The notes beneath the pieces were generated by a model. The model was not told where the DNA came from, searched no databases, and saw nothing but the letters and a program-made list of their open reading frames with translations. 64,000 nt of DNA from Oscarella lobularis (taxonomy: Eukaryota > Porifera > Homoscleromorpha > Homosclerophorida > Oscarellidae). Both the position numbers and the translations under genes were made by a program. Each line of letters opens with the position of its first letter. Position 1 is the stretch's first letter. The stretch is taken from NCBI RefSeq assembly GCF_947507565.1, contig NC_089175.1, positions 7,119,733-7,183,732 on the forward strand, given 5' to 3'. Shown in pieces: positions 38,171-49,486 of the stretch.

Positions 38171-40540
38171 CAGAAATCCACTGAGAAAATGGTCTAATGT
38201 ATGTGGCGGCTGCCAGCTACAGGGGTCAGGCCTAACTAAACTACAACCTATCTCCTGCTCTCTCACCTTAGAGCGAATTGGGAACCGCCCTACCTACTGA
38301 CAGCCGCCCTAAACCTTAGTGCAAGGGATGCGTGGACCCGTGCATGACTATCGTAGTGATGCATACGCCAAGGGTAGCTGCGCGCCGGCGCAGATTGATG
38401 ATGGAGTCCCCACTACGTTCTCTGCAACGCACATCATTGTAAATATTCACAAGTGATTTAATTAGATTTTTGATTTGATTAGTGAGTTTAATATAATTTG
38501 CTATTTTTCACGGAAGCGTACATGTGCGCGGGGACAAATATTTCCTCTATGGCGTACATGTGGTAAGAGTATGATGGATTAAGCGTCATGCTGTTAACCG
38601 CCGCCGTCAGGCACACGAGCGCCCTCCCGCCCCCTGATGCGCTACGACTCGGGCCCTCGAACGGCGGCAACGTGCAATCGCTTACATGTGACGTCACAGA
38701 GAACCACGCCCTTACGTGTACGCCTACACCACAGGGGGCCCGTATATTACGCACAAAACCTCATGGGCGTGTCTTCCCTTGTCACATCTTCGTCTACGTC
38801 ACGACTTCGTCTACGTCAGATCTTCGTGAACGTCACATCGCATCCGGTTTTCTTGGCACGTGCGGAAGGAGTTTGACAGCTGCAAAGAAAGGGGAGATTC
38901 AATTACGCACGTCCAAATGACAATTCCGAGTCGTGTTACTTACGAGCGACGAGCGACGATGTAGCCGAATCCAAATATGTCCGAAGCGCGTTGATCGTTC
39001 GCACAGCGCAACGATCTACGAAAAACAGAGCGATTAATCGATTGCGACGCGACGTGCGACGCAACTTACCGTCGCGCGGCCACGCGGCGTCCTTCTTCTT
39101 TCGCCCGGGGCGCAGTCCTTCGCAAAGGACTGCACGGGGACTCGCTGCAACGAGAGAAAGGCGCGCAATTAGCTCGATTCGTTACCAAACCGCGTCATTT
39201 AGCGTCACTTACCGGCCGACTTCGCTATCCCCTCCGCTCGTTGATTGGCTTTAGAGGCTCGCCTCGCGGCGAGAAGCCTCTTCTCGGCGTGCCCCGGCGA
39301 TCGAAGTAACGTTGGCGTGGCGTGGCGCCTGTTTTGCGAGAGAGCGGACCAGACTGCGTCCGCTCTGTTGATCGCTTTAGCCGAGAATGACGCTGCGATC
39401 ACGCGCAGATAACGAATACGAGAGGGTGCGAACTCGCGGGAACACTCACCGGAACAGGTGGGAACAGGTGGGAACAGGTGACCTTTTATGGAGTTGTGAA
39501 GCTCACGTGAGGGCGCTCCTGGTCTGGATCCGAGGCGCGTGCGAGAGCGCCGCGAGAGCGCGTGCAAGAACGACGCGCGCGCGCGAAGCGTCCGCTCTCG
39601 TCGATTCTCATGCGGAGACAAGTGAGTTGTCGCACAAGCAGACCAAGGGCGTGCCTCCTATCAGAGAAAGTGTGAAAACTCATAGATAAAGAACGCGTGA
39701 ATTCTGCTGCACCGTAGTCGCGTGACCTCACGTGAAAGCTGCGTGGATGGACGGGATATATGTTCGTCATCATTCTCCATGGTTACGCTTCATCTCGGCA
39801 ACAGAATCAATAGTACATACAAATAAATATCAAATGCAGCCAATATAAAAAAAATGAAAGTAGAATACGTGCATATGTCTTTGTCCAATAAATAACAATG
39901 CCCACACCCCACATGTAATGATTGTTCAAATCTATCGCCGACCAAAAAGGTCGAGAAATCAAAAGAGTGCACCGTCAGAGTCTGACTGAGGCACATGGCC
40001 TCTCCTCATCCAAAATAAGCTACGACAAGAGACTCATCTCCCTAAAAGAACGACCCTCCTGTGGCTTTCTAATCAAACTTTTAGATTTCTTACAGTACGT
40101 GTACATTTTTCTGATGTCTGCTGTACGCGATGTTTTCTATTGGATTGATACGGCCGTTTGGCCGCTTGTGGCTTCGAATCCTCGATGATAGGTCTCGAAC
40201 AGGTCTGGAAAAATCGCCACTTCGCTTCGCGTTTCGCGTACAGTTTCTCGTCGATGTACTGACCTTCCTCGAGCCCCTTGCAAACGCTCGACGCAACTTT
40301 TGCTGCTCTCTCATTCGATGCAACTCGTTTACGATCGTTTCGGCGCGTTGGAGGGACTGAGGTTGGCGTTCGAGAGGGTGGTGAGGCCTCTTTCGGGGAT
40401 TCTACGCTTTCGTGGATCGCATTGGCTTTTCCTTAGGACGTCAGCATCGTCGATTCGCGAGATTCGCGAAGATTCAAAAGTGCATTTCGCTCTTTCGCGA
40501 CGGGACTTTGAAAATAACGCACGGTAAAAGTTCTAAGCCC
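38171..40540. other. CpG-rich block, arm B
   Basis: Counterpart of 9371-11720. Near 39450-39480 an 11-bp word (gggaacaggtg) is present three times in tandem, where arm A (near 10669) has it once. No gene recognised. Confidence 0.5.
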
Positions 40541-42916
40541 TCCGCCAAAAAGTCGTCAAATTTGCCTCTATGGACGAAGACTCTGGCTCCATTCGTGCGG
40601 AGTCCGTGTATGAAAGTGAACGAAGGCGCTTGAGAAAGCAGGAACGATGGATGGAGGCAAAGAAACGACCAAAAGAGACGCGAAAGGGAAGGGAGGAAGG
40701 CCTCCAATACGAGACGAATATCAGAAGGAAAACCATGCCGTCAGGAAGCCCACTACATCAAACGAACAAACGAATGAATGAAGAAAAGAAGTGCATCTCC
40801 TCTCCGTCTCACTCTGAGCATTGATCTAAGCTTAAGACAGGGTGCAGAAATCATTGACTAATGACCGATGTATCAGTCAGTAGATGCCTGCTCTTTTAGG
40901 ATATCATAATATCTGGATATCATTGAAAAGAAAAACGTGGTCTATTTGATGTCCAAATCGAGGTTATGACAGGTGAAAATTAGTTGTGTACCTATACTCT
41001 ATAGAGTTGGATCTACATCATAGGTGGTCTCATGGATCATAATCACCATACGGTGAGCAACGGATTTGCACTACATGAGAAGTAGCACGGCTATCGCTGC
41101 AGGAAATACATTGCCAAAGGTGAAGAGTAATTTCTTTATTGTCTTTTTTCTAATTGAATGACGTATTTCTCAGACTTGGAAACGAAGAGTTAAGTTGGTT
41201 TTATTAGAAATTCTATCCCTCTTTTTACTGCCTTTACAATCCTTAGGAGCGTTTATTTCTTGAAAACGTGAAGCTGCACGTAAAATATTTGAGGGCTACA
41301 CTATCATAACCTGCACCCTATTTAAAAATTTCTTGTTTTCTTCTAGGAAAAGGAAGTGGAGGAAAGAAGAAGGATCGCTACGACTCGTGTGAGAGGGTGG
41401 TCTGATATTAACTGCGTCAGACTCCAGGGGTTTAATTGGGCTGAACCGCCTGCTCTCTCGCAAAGGTACATTGACATAAAAAATGCATTTTTCGTCCTCT
41501 CATATGAGAGATCGTAGAGCCCGTTCATCAGCCTCAGATTCTTTAGGATATGAGTGATGATAGAGACCTTTCTTTAGGACTAGAATCCCCACAGAATGAC
41601 GTCTCTTTCTTTTTCTATTACCATTACCTTGCCTACATTTTCATTATTTGCATAATTCATGATAAGACTTAACACTAGGGTACTTCTGTTGAACCGTACT
41701 TGTAAAGACGTCATCTCCAGTAATTTAGAAACTTGTTTATTAGCCACCGTTTATAGCTAATAGCGTTTGTATAGACCTCTTCCCCTTGCCATAAATTCTA
41801 GATTTTCAAGGATTTTTCAATTTGATAGTGCCTCAGTTTTAACTTTAGATTTTAATATTTGACGAGGTATTAATTGTGAAGTTTGTACGATCGTCAACTA
41901 CGCGGCGTCCAAACGTACTGCGGTTTTGTCTTCGAGTGCATAGGTGGGCGCTTGGAACGTGTAGGCGTTTCAATGGAACGCGTAGGCGCGGACGTGTTCA
42001 TTGGGCATTTCAGATATAGGTCTAAAATGTTTACATCATACCGGACGTCGATCGTAATGACTTCAATTCGGTAACGCAAACTCCCTCTTTTGTTTATCCT
42101 GTGGTTCCCTTCTGGATCGGCGTGTGGGCGCGGTTGTACAGTATGTATGACTCATGAGCGTTTTTAAATGGGCGATCTGCATGTATTTTTTTCTAAAGAT
42201 CTTCGTATTTGCACGAGAACACGCATTTTCACGCGATGCACTATAGTCGACTTGTTCCCTGTACGTTTGCGCTTCGGACGTCCGGCGAACGTTGCCGCTT
42301 GCGTAGGCGATATGCACGGTTTCCTCGTAGAGCGCCAGCTTTCCTCTCTCACTTTTTGGCGCGAATCGAAGAGGGTTAATGTTATGGTAATTAGGTTGTC
42401 GGTTCGTGCCCTATGCACACGCCCACGTCGATTTTCCTGGCAAAGGTTTTGTTCCTATGCACCTCGATGATCTCACCTTTTAATAAGTTTCGTTCTTCTT
42501 CAGGGCCCGATAATGAGCGAAACGTTGCTCGTTTGCATGGACACTCATGTATTGCGCAATTAGCTAGTAGGAAAGGCACTGTTTATAGTGACCGTTTGGT
42601 CATCGCGACGTTTTTCGAAAGCGACATCTTATTCGCAATCTGAATTTTGTCAACACGATTCGGCCTATACAGTTTGAGGATGTTTTGACTTGTTTGGGGG
42701 GGGGGTGTTCCTTATAGTAATAGTGGGAGTTAGTGTTTGCACTCGATACGCGTAGCAACGGCAATCGCAGAAGCTAGAATGATGTAATGCGTTCTCGGAG
42801 TGGAATCCGCGATCCCGGAGGCGTATAGCGCCGACTGCTTGACCCGCGCGGGCAGAACGCGTCTGTGTGGGCTAAATACTTTAGATGAATCAGCAGACTT
42901 GGAACTGAGCCCCCTC
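40541..42916. other. Intergenic region without recognised gene
   Basis: No convincing exon. Overlapping short frames on both strands at 41880-42640 cover a stretch that recurs in degraded form at about 62790-62920 (ggaacgtgtaggcgtt, ttacatcataccg). It is probably the upstream region of the secreted Ig-like gene family. A G-run lies near 42695-42708. Confidence 0.5.
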
Positions 42917-42923
42917 TATAAAT
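42917..42923 (+). promoter_or_regulatory. TATA box of secreted Ig-like gene 1
   Basis: TATAAAT within cccctctataaatgcag, 67 bp before the ATG at 42984. Equivalent boxes precede the related gene at 58830, the broken first exon at 61009 and the right window edge. Confidence 0.65.
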
Positions 42924-42983
42924 GCAGCGCGAAATTGCTGAGTTGAGCATATCGAAAGAGCTTACGAAAATTCGTCTCTGAAA

Positions 42984-44069
42984 ATGAAATGTCTTTTTGT
43001 TCTTCTTGTGATCGTGCACGTCTGCCTTCTGGCTCGTTCGGCTAATTCATTTCTTGACGACGTATAGTCTATAGCGACTCGTACTAAGCTCGCATGCGTT
43101 TTAATTAATCAAACGTTTCAGCTCTGCAATCGCCTCACTGATGAGGAGCAAACTAACCATGGTGACCTGGCTTTGCCTGAGGTCTTTATCAGAAATGATT
43201 CGGGCCTCTTCTCATTCGCTTCGTCTTCCGGCGAACCCGCTACTATTTTTCTACCAGAACCATTGGACAATAGGAAACCTGATCATGAGTTTGTCCTGCG
43301 CACGTGTTTGGAGAAACGCCTTGGCGTGGACGCGAGCGGAAAATTAATTCTAGATGATGAGGTCGTGCATAGCTCCGTCCCTCCTCAATTAACGTATACG
43401 TTGAATTGTCTATATCCTTTTATAGGGGAACACAGCGTTTAATTTTACAAGTCCGTGCGGCAAAGAATATTCCCGTAAAAAACTTCTCTGCGCCATTCGC
43501 AACAAAGATCAACATTTTATTGTATCGATGAATGATGCTACGAAGGGATATCGCGTCAGCCAATGCGTTAACGTGTGGCAAGAGGAGTTCTGTCGCAGCG
43601 CTTTTTTGGAGAATTACCTTCTGGAGCGAGAGCTGCTTCGCGACTATCTGAAGTCGGCTTGCATGACGCTCTTTCATAAAGACAAGCGTTGCCCTGCAAC
43701 GTTCGGGCAGATTCAAAGTACTAATTTGATATATATACTCATATGACTTTTGCTTGTTTTCTTATCGCCTTTTGCACAGCGATTGGCAGGGGTATAATAG
43801 AGCACTCAAAAGGAAGGGGCGACACAAACGCTACTTTTATCTGTACATATACAAACCCTTTGAAGAACTGTACGTGGTGGGAAGTTCAAAAGTCAAAGGA
43901 CTGTATTCCGGTGCCACATTGCAATGGCGAAACTTCGGTAGCTTGCCAAAATCAACTAGAGAAAGGTGTTCAGCTTCGCTACAAGCCCTCGCTATCTTTG
44001 AAAACGTTCGCATGCAAAAAAAGCTGCGACTCAGAGAAATTACGTTGTCGTCTTTCAATTCGCGCTTGA
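42984..44069 (+). CDS. Secreted cysteine-rich protein with Ig-like C-terminal domain (gene 1, 299 aa)
   Basis: Four exons: 42984-43061, 43122-43361, 43426-43717 and 43780-44069. They join in frame over introns of 60-64 bp. Exon 1 encodes a signal peptide (MKCLFVLLVIVHVCLLARS) and the rest has no TM segment, so the product should be secreted. The last exon has the pattern FICTY...CTWWEV...C...FACKKSC...CRLSIRA. It resembles the Ig-like ectodomain of the nearby receptor kinases (C...LTW...CW.YVS...F.C...CC.V) and the second domain of the protein at 58830. The N-terminal 200 residues are cysteine-containing and unrecognised. The donor at 43362 (GTCGTG) is weak, so exon 2's end is the least certain point. 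A role as soluble partner or decoy of the receptors is a guess from shared fold and location. Confidence 0.6.
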
Positions 44070-45959
44070 AAGCAATACATGTAGGTACAAAAAGGATGGT
44101 TCGTTTAAAAACTCTTACGTGCATGGTCGCACTCTTTCGCTAAATGTAAAATAGTAAGTACATCACGCGAAAATTGGTACACCGCGGTGCCTTGTGACAT
44201 CATAAAACCCGGATGTGAAAAAAGAATCCAATTATACCTGTAACCGTGCGAGGAAACGTCTGGATTTCGATTGTCATTGCGTTAAATATGAACTCTCTTG
44301 CGCTAGGATATCTGAGAGATTCGAAATTCTGCTGTGATTGCGGTAATTCGAGCAGGATAGTCATAACGACTTTCGTTTAGACTTGTGCAGCGAATGCAAG
44401 ACTTCAGACGAGCACCTAATTCAGTTTGAAAGGCAGAAAGCGTGTCGATACAGGTAGAATGTGAACGGGGCCCCCTTTGTCCACATCGAGACAACGCCGA
44501 AAAGTTTTTCGTTCAATGACTCCAATAGGTTTTTAGTAGCCTATATTTTAGCATATACTCGTAGACTTCAATACATTGCGTCGATGTCTGCCTATAGAGG
44601 AACGTGCAGACACGGATGTGTGAGGCGTGCAGTTTATATACATTTAGTTTATCTAGAATGTTCTCAATTACCCCTGTTGGTTTATTGTAGTGAATGACAT
44701 CAATGTAAAACCGGACGTCTCTATGTAAGAACGTCACTGCCTAACTCTTGATGTTTCTCGTGTCGGGCGAGTCCTCCCCGTTTTGTAGCGTTGTGCTTGA
44801 ATGCGTCTCGTGAACTTTTTCGTATACGTCTGGCTTCAGGCGTTTATAAATGCATATCCCCTGGCGCCGAGCGGGTCAAAGGTGGGCTGGCTTCATCCTG
44901 GGCCATATGGGCAGCTTCTGAGACATACTCAATTAGAGTTTCGCACTGCCACGTATTAGGAGACTCCGTTTGTGCAAGAAGGAACGTTTTTCTGCCTGGT
45001 TTTGGTCTTTTTCTGGTTCACTTGAAATGGAGCGGAGACTAACCTGATGACGCCGAAGAAACTACATTTGCTCATCATTTCCTCTCTAATCTCAAGAATG
45101 CATTTTGCATTCAGAAAATGCATGTTACTACCAAACAGTTCAGAAAGCGGCGCAGATTATAGGAGATGCTGAGGCGCAGAAACGGTTCCGCTTTGAAGAA
45201 AGAAACGAAGTTTACATCATACTGCATATCTAATGTGAATCGTTCTATTTATAGATTTAATTCTACGTGCGTTACTAAAATAGCTTACCCCAACTCAAAG
45301 AGTATCCTTTTTTGGAAATGAACTACTAGGTAATGACGTCGCGGTAAATCGTTGACAAAGAACGCGCACGTTATGTTGATGTCTGTTTCTAAGGCTTATG
45401 TCCTACAACCCGGATAAGGAAAAGCAACGTCGGTTCTCGAAGGAAATGCTGCTGTTTGGCGTCGACAATGAACTCGCCAGCGCTTGAAAATGAGCAAGAA
45501 TCGAAATTCTTTTCAGATTGCGGTAAGTTGGAGGCTAAAATCGCTATTTTCGACGAAGAACTATATACTACCGTGCATCGACACGCCCTTTGCCGTTCAG
45601 AGTCAACACAGTACACTTGTAGGCGCTCATCGAAGCCGGTAGAGCGTTCACAGAGGGTACGATCGGATCTAGCTATACGATTCGCACTTCAACTCAAAAG
45701 ATCATGCATACTAATTGTCCCAATCCTTGAACTGCATGACTTTTCTTTAGCTAAACAGTAGGGCATTTTTTGCGATGTTTCAAAATTAATTAAGGCTCCC
45801 TAACTTAGTGAGTAGTTTCGTCATATTAGCTATAAGAGGATTACTCAGCAATATTCTGATTAGACTACTTCAAAATTTCCACAACGACACATAAACGTGT
45901 TCGGAAGTTTCATTTATCTATAATTGTATATCTAAAAATGTTAGGCAAGGCGTTAGCTA
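44070..45959. other. Intergenic region, paralogous to 51690-52847 and 54880-54925
   Basis: No gene recognised. The stretch 44790-45950 aligns by eye with 51700-52845, including gtatacgtctggcttc and gggccatatgg blocks. It supplies the empty site for the transposon at 52848. It also contains repeat R copy 2. Confidence 0.55.
44415..44529. repeat. Dispersed repeat R, copy 2
   Basis: Near-copy of 11761-11876, same orientation: cctaattcagtttgaaaggc, gcgtgtcgatacagg, ccccctttgtccacatcgag, gactccaatagg. Confidence 0.7.
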
Positions 45960-46800
45960 CTAAAAGTTAAGCGTTTTCTCGATAGCCCGATTTTCAAATC
46001 CCGAGCAACTTTTCGTAGGGTTTTCTCGTGTAGGGAATCGCTTTCGTTTCAATGCCAATATAATGGCTACACCAACACCAATAAGAACCGCAACAATGCC
46101 GCACACCGTAGCAGAAATAGTAACAGCAGCGTGACAGGAAGTACAACTCCCTGACTCAGACGATACGTTGTAAAATGAAGTAAAATTGAAATAGGAATGA
46201 TTCGTACTAGTAGTAGAGGCAGCAGTAGGACTATCGGTCGTAGGGCTAGGCCTCCCTTGTTGTGCAGTCGCTGTCGACGTCATCATTGTCCTCGTTGTCT
46301 CTGTAGGATAATTAGTTGTATTTGTATTAGTATTATTCTGGATGACGACGTTGACAGTGCAGCATATCGTAGGATATAGAAAATCCTCGAGAAAGCAAGC
46401 GAATTGGCTTTGGGACGGGTTGATTAAAGCGCTCTTGATTTTCAAGACGCGAGTGAGTTTCGATACGTAAATCCAGCAGGTTGAGGCGTCGTCGTCGTCG
46501 TCTCGGTTAAGATTGCAATATTTAATGTTTTGATTCGCAGTCGTTTTCCAAGTAAGCGCGTCGCCGTCGAGTCGAGGTCTATGACAAGTGACGTCGACGA
46601 CGTCTCCTTTCTTTACGGGAATGTCCTCGTTGGTGATACGAGATGTCTTTCCCATAACGTCGCGCTGGCAGTAACAATCTGTTAGAGAAACCTCTCTTTA
46701 GGAGGCTTTCTTCTTCTAGTAGTAGTCGCGAGCTTACCGTTGGTCTGTGCGACACTGGAGCTGATCGCGAGAAGAAGATAACCTATAGGCGACGTGTCGC
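45960..46800 (-). pseudogene. Kinase-less Ig/TM receptor paralogue A
   Basis: The exon from 46678 to the stop at 45960 encodes the [10 protein letters not shown] start of the ectodomain, one Ig-like domain (DVTCHRP, LTWKT, CWIYVSKLTR, FACFLED, CCTVNVVI), a Ser/Thr/Asn-rich stalk and a TM helix followed by KRKRF. About 20 unrelated residues then end the protein, with no kinase. The signal-peptide exon is recognisable (IGYLLLAISSSVAQTN, ending 46738). Its in-frame ATG is missing, and an in-frame TAG lies upstream. After KRKRF the DNA aligns with the end of the kinase C-lobe of the gene at 49483-51545, out of frame, showing that the kinase was deleted. The long intact frame could still make a product from an internal ATG (46655), which would lack a leader. 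Confidence 0.65.
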
Positions 46801-48849
46801 ACACTATGAGTCTCAATTCCTACGCGTACCTGTACCGAAAATGAGAGAGGAAGCGCTCATGGTTTCCTATAGAATGTCCGATTGGCTCGCTTTTCACGAC
46901 TAAAGGGGTGCTGTGAACCCCTGGTTCCCGGTTGTATATCCTTGCGAACGTTCTCATGTCTGGCTTCCGACGTTTTGCATATACGTAACACGCATATCCT
47001 GCCGGGGTGACCTTACGCGTTTAGTGGAGTCGTGCACCGAAGGAGTCTCTCTCACCACCGCGTATTGCGGCAGCGTGTGCAAAAAAGAACGCTTTGACTC
47101 GATCGTTTTCCGGCCGTTTAGTTGACCTGCATGAAACGGCCGGAGACCGCCGAAAAAAAATTGAAATGCGAAAATCCTAAGGATGACGTATGTATACGTG
47201 TTTTACATACTGTACAGCGATCGGCCAGTGCTAAGAATAGGACTTGCACCATCTCTCATCATTGCAATTACGTCACGTCACTGCATAGACGTCACGCAAT
47301 GATGTCTATGTGTATCGCTTGAATTTCTGAGCTGTGAGGTCATTCTTTTCGAAGCTAGCCATCGCTGAGGTATGCGAAAAGCATGCACTTGATCTTTTTT
47401 GGCTTCGAAGGCACGGAGATGGAAAAAGGCGAGCGATTTTATTTTCTTAGACTTTGTGGCAGTCACAGCTATTTTTCATGCAGTGCCACTTTATCTACGT
47501 AGAAGAAGTCTCGCTTTTACGGTTACTGGCTGCTTAAAGCGTATGACGCAGATCGGTATTCAAAGCTTCTTTAAGATCAGAAACGATATCGCCAGCCTCC
47601 ATTCACTAACGAGCGGATTTCACTGACGAATCGCGGGAACGAGCTTGTCTTCTACATATTATTAAAAAGAAGGGCTGAACGAGGATCAATTAAGTGAAAA
47701 GGGGTGAATGCGCGATGGCCACGTTAACGATCAAGATCATTTTTTTTCGCACACACACACACACACACACACTCATTCAACAACCTAATACAACATGTCC
47801 ACCGTATGTTTCGATCCTTCCTTTTGTCCTTTCGTCGTCGTTCGTTCTTTCGGGCCCTTCATACGACATCTCCAATTGTTTTCCTTCAGCTGTCGCCAAC
47901 GCACGACCTAAAAATAGACTCTTATTAGTCACTGTAAAATAATCGCTGTACATACCTTTTCTGAATGCGTCCGTATTAGCGTTACCCGAGCTACACCGCG
48001 GGGAGGTTCGGACGCTTCGTAGCTCATGGCAGCCACCGCAAGCGATGACCACCGGTTCCAAAAAGTGTCGGGCGAGTTTTGACCTCATAGGCCCCCTCAA
48101 GCAGTATCCGCCTGGATGAGTAGTCGGCCCCTAATACCGAATCCCCCGGCGCGACGATACCTGACCACATTGGTAAGCATATAGCTAAGAACCAGGGCTT
48201 CTGAGGAGGAGAGCGGCTGACCACCGTTTGTAGAAGTCGACAGGAAAGGACGTGCAATGCCTGAATCGAAGTCTCCTGAGCCAGATCATCCGCAGTCTAA
48301 TCGTGCCAGTTGGTGAGATAAGTGCCGGCAACCAGACCGCTTGCGACACCCCCTCCGAGCCGTGCCCACTCTGCCTAACGCAGGCCGTGCTCGTTTGGCA
48401 ACAATAAGACGTATAAGCGATCTTTCCGCTCAGTGCGTGAACCGAGGCCGAAGCCCCCCATCGCCCTGCTTAGAGGCTCCGGCACGGGATTAATCCGTGG
48501 GCCACGCTGATCCAACGATCCTGACTGCCCTTTTGCCAATCTCCCGAGCCAGTCCGTCAAGGATGAGACGCAGATTGCTCCGCGCCGCACCCACCCTAGG
48601 CCTCAACTGAAGGGAAATCGGTGTGCGCTTTGCTTTTGAACAGCGTAGCCCCACCCATTGCTCTCATTGGTCCGTCAAGGTCACGTGGTTTTACCTAGAG
48701 CTGTCATTGGTTTCTCTGAATAGGTGCGAAAATAAAAACCTGTTTCAATACCGGTTTGACTGTATATTGCATCATGATTGTAGTCAGCATTTCTATTTCT
48801 GGCAATGAATGATGTAAGCTTTCTCGCCTCGAGATCAAGATGGTGGAAG
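46801..48849. other. Intergenic region, upstream of paralogue A
   Basis: 46880-47480 aligns with 55860-56480 upstream of paralogue C (gaaacggccggagaccg). A (CA)n run lies at about 47750-47772. The stretch 47970-48610 is GC-richer than its surroundings and matches nothing else here. A cluster of CCAAT/ATTGG boxes (48656-48712) may be a promoter. A possible two-exon 3' end on the minus strand (47777-48100) has splice-like sites but no recognisable product. Confidence 0.45.
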
Positions 48850-49486
48850 ATGCCTCGTGGTCGCCGTTTCGCTTCGTCGCTGCTTCTTGTTCTACATTTC
48901 GGTTAGATTATCGTAGATCGGCTTTCGCGGTCTTGTCCTCGAACGGGACATGAGAAGAACCGAACACGTGATCTCGAAGAAGGAACAAAGCGTTGCGTAG
49001 AAGACGAAAACGGTCGATTTCGGCGAGTACGACGCCTTCGAAGCTTAGGAAAAATGCAAGAGACGGCGTCCGGTAAGCTTCTAAGCGATTGGGAGCCCGT
49101 TTGTCGCGATAGAAAGGCGATCTCTTCACTCGGCCTTCGCCGATCACTTTCTCCTTGTTTTATCGCAGCGATCTGCAACTCCGAAGCACGATGCGATCAA
49201 GGGAAAGCGCTGAAGTGCGGTAAAACCGTGCAGAAATACGAACAGGTACGCTTTGGGCCCCCGAAACAATTAGGGTTCTTTTCTTTGCGAATTTTGGCTC
49301 GTACGAGCCATTTGACCGTTATACTAGCGAATTAGAGTCGAACTAGCGCTTCTGTATTATTACGTTTGCCGCAAACCGAGACTCCTCATAATTAATTTTA
49401 TTTTAGTGTGTAAGAATTTTCATGTGCAGTGCGCGAACGAAAATGGAGAGCATCGAGAACATGCACGCAGAGTGTTTATTTTCTAG
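48850..49486 (+). CDS. Possible small secreted protein (~92 aa)
   Basis: Tentative. A short leader (MPRGRRFASSLLLVLHF) is followed by exons that can be joined in frame: about 48850-48900, a second exon ending at the GTAAGC donor near 49076, a third starting after a TTTTATCGCAG acceptor near 49170 (CNSEARCDQGKALKCGK) and ending at GTACGC near 49245, and a last short exon ending at 49486. The cysteine pattern resembles part of the second Ig-like domain of the protein at 58830 (QCEQGKVVTC), so it may be a truncated relative. Its end would overlap the 3' end of the receptor kinase gene on the other strand by a few bases. No TATA box was found. Confidence 0.22.
49475..49480 (-). terminator. Polyadenylation signal AATAAA
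   Basis: AATAAA on the minus strand, two bases after the stop codon of the receptor kinase gene. The very short 3' UTR it implies is unusual but fits a compact genome. Confidence 0.4.

Larger units (their letters stand above)
28661..40540. repeat. Segmental duplication, arm B
   Basis: Same-orientation counterpart of 1-11720. It starts within exon 2 of the giant gene (only because arm A is cut by the window) and runs through the upstream flank. Its order of internal elements is the same as arm A: minisatellite, AT array, hairpin, satellite, CpG block. Confidence 0.9.

Noticed and set aside
43358-44143. Secreted gene 1 as an FGF-like growth factor (one frame gives YNRALKRKGRHKR)
   Set aside because: That frame does not agree with the splice phase of the preceding exon. 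The phase-consistent frame gives an Ig-like cysteine pattern instead.
47777-48100. Minus-strand frame with a splice-like 54-bp intron
   Set aside because: No start, leader or recognisable domain, and no counterpart in the paralogous unit near 56.5 kb; too weak to list as a gene.
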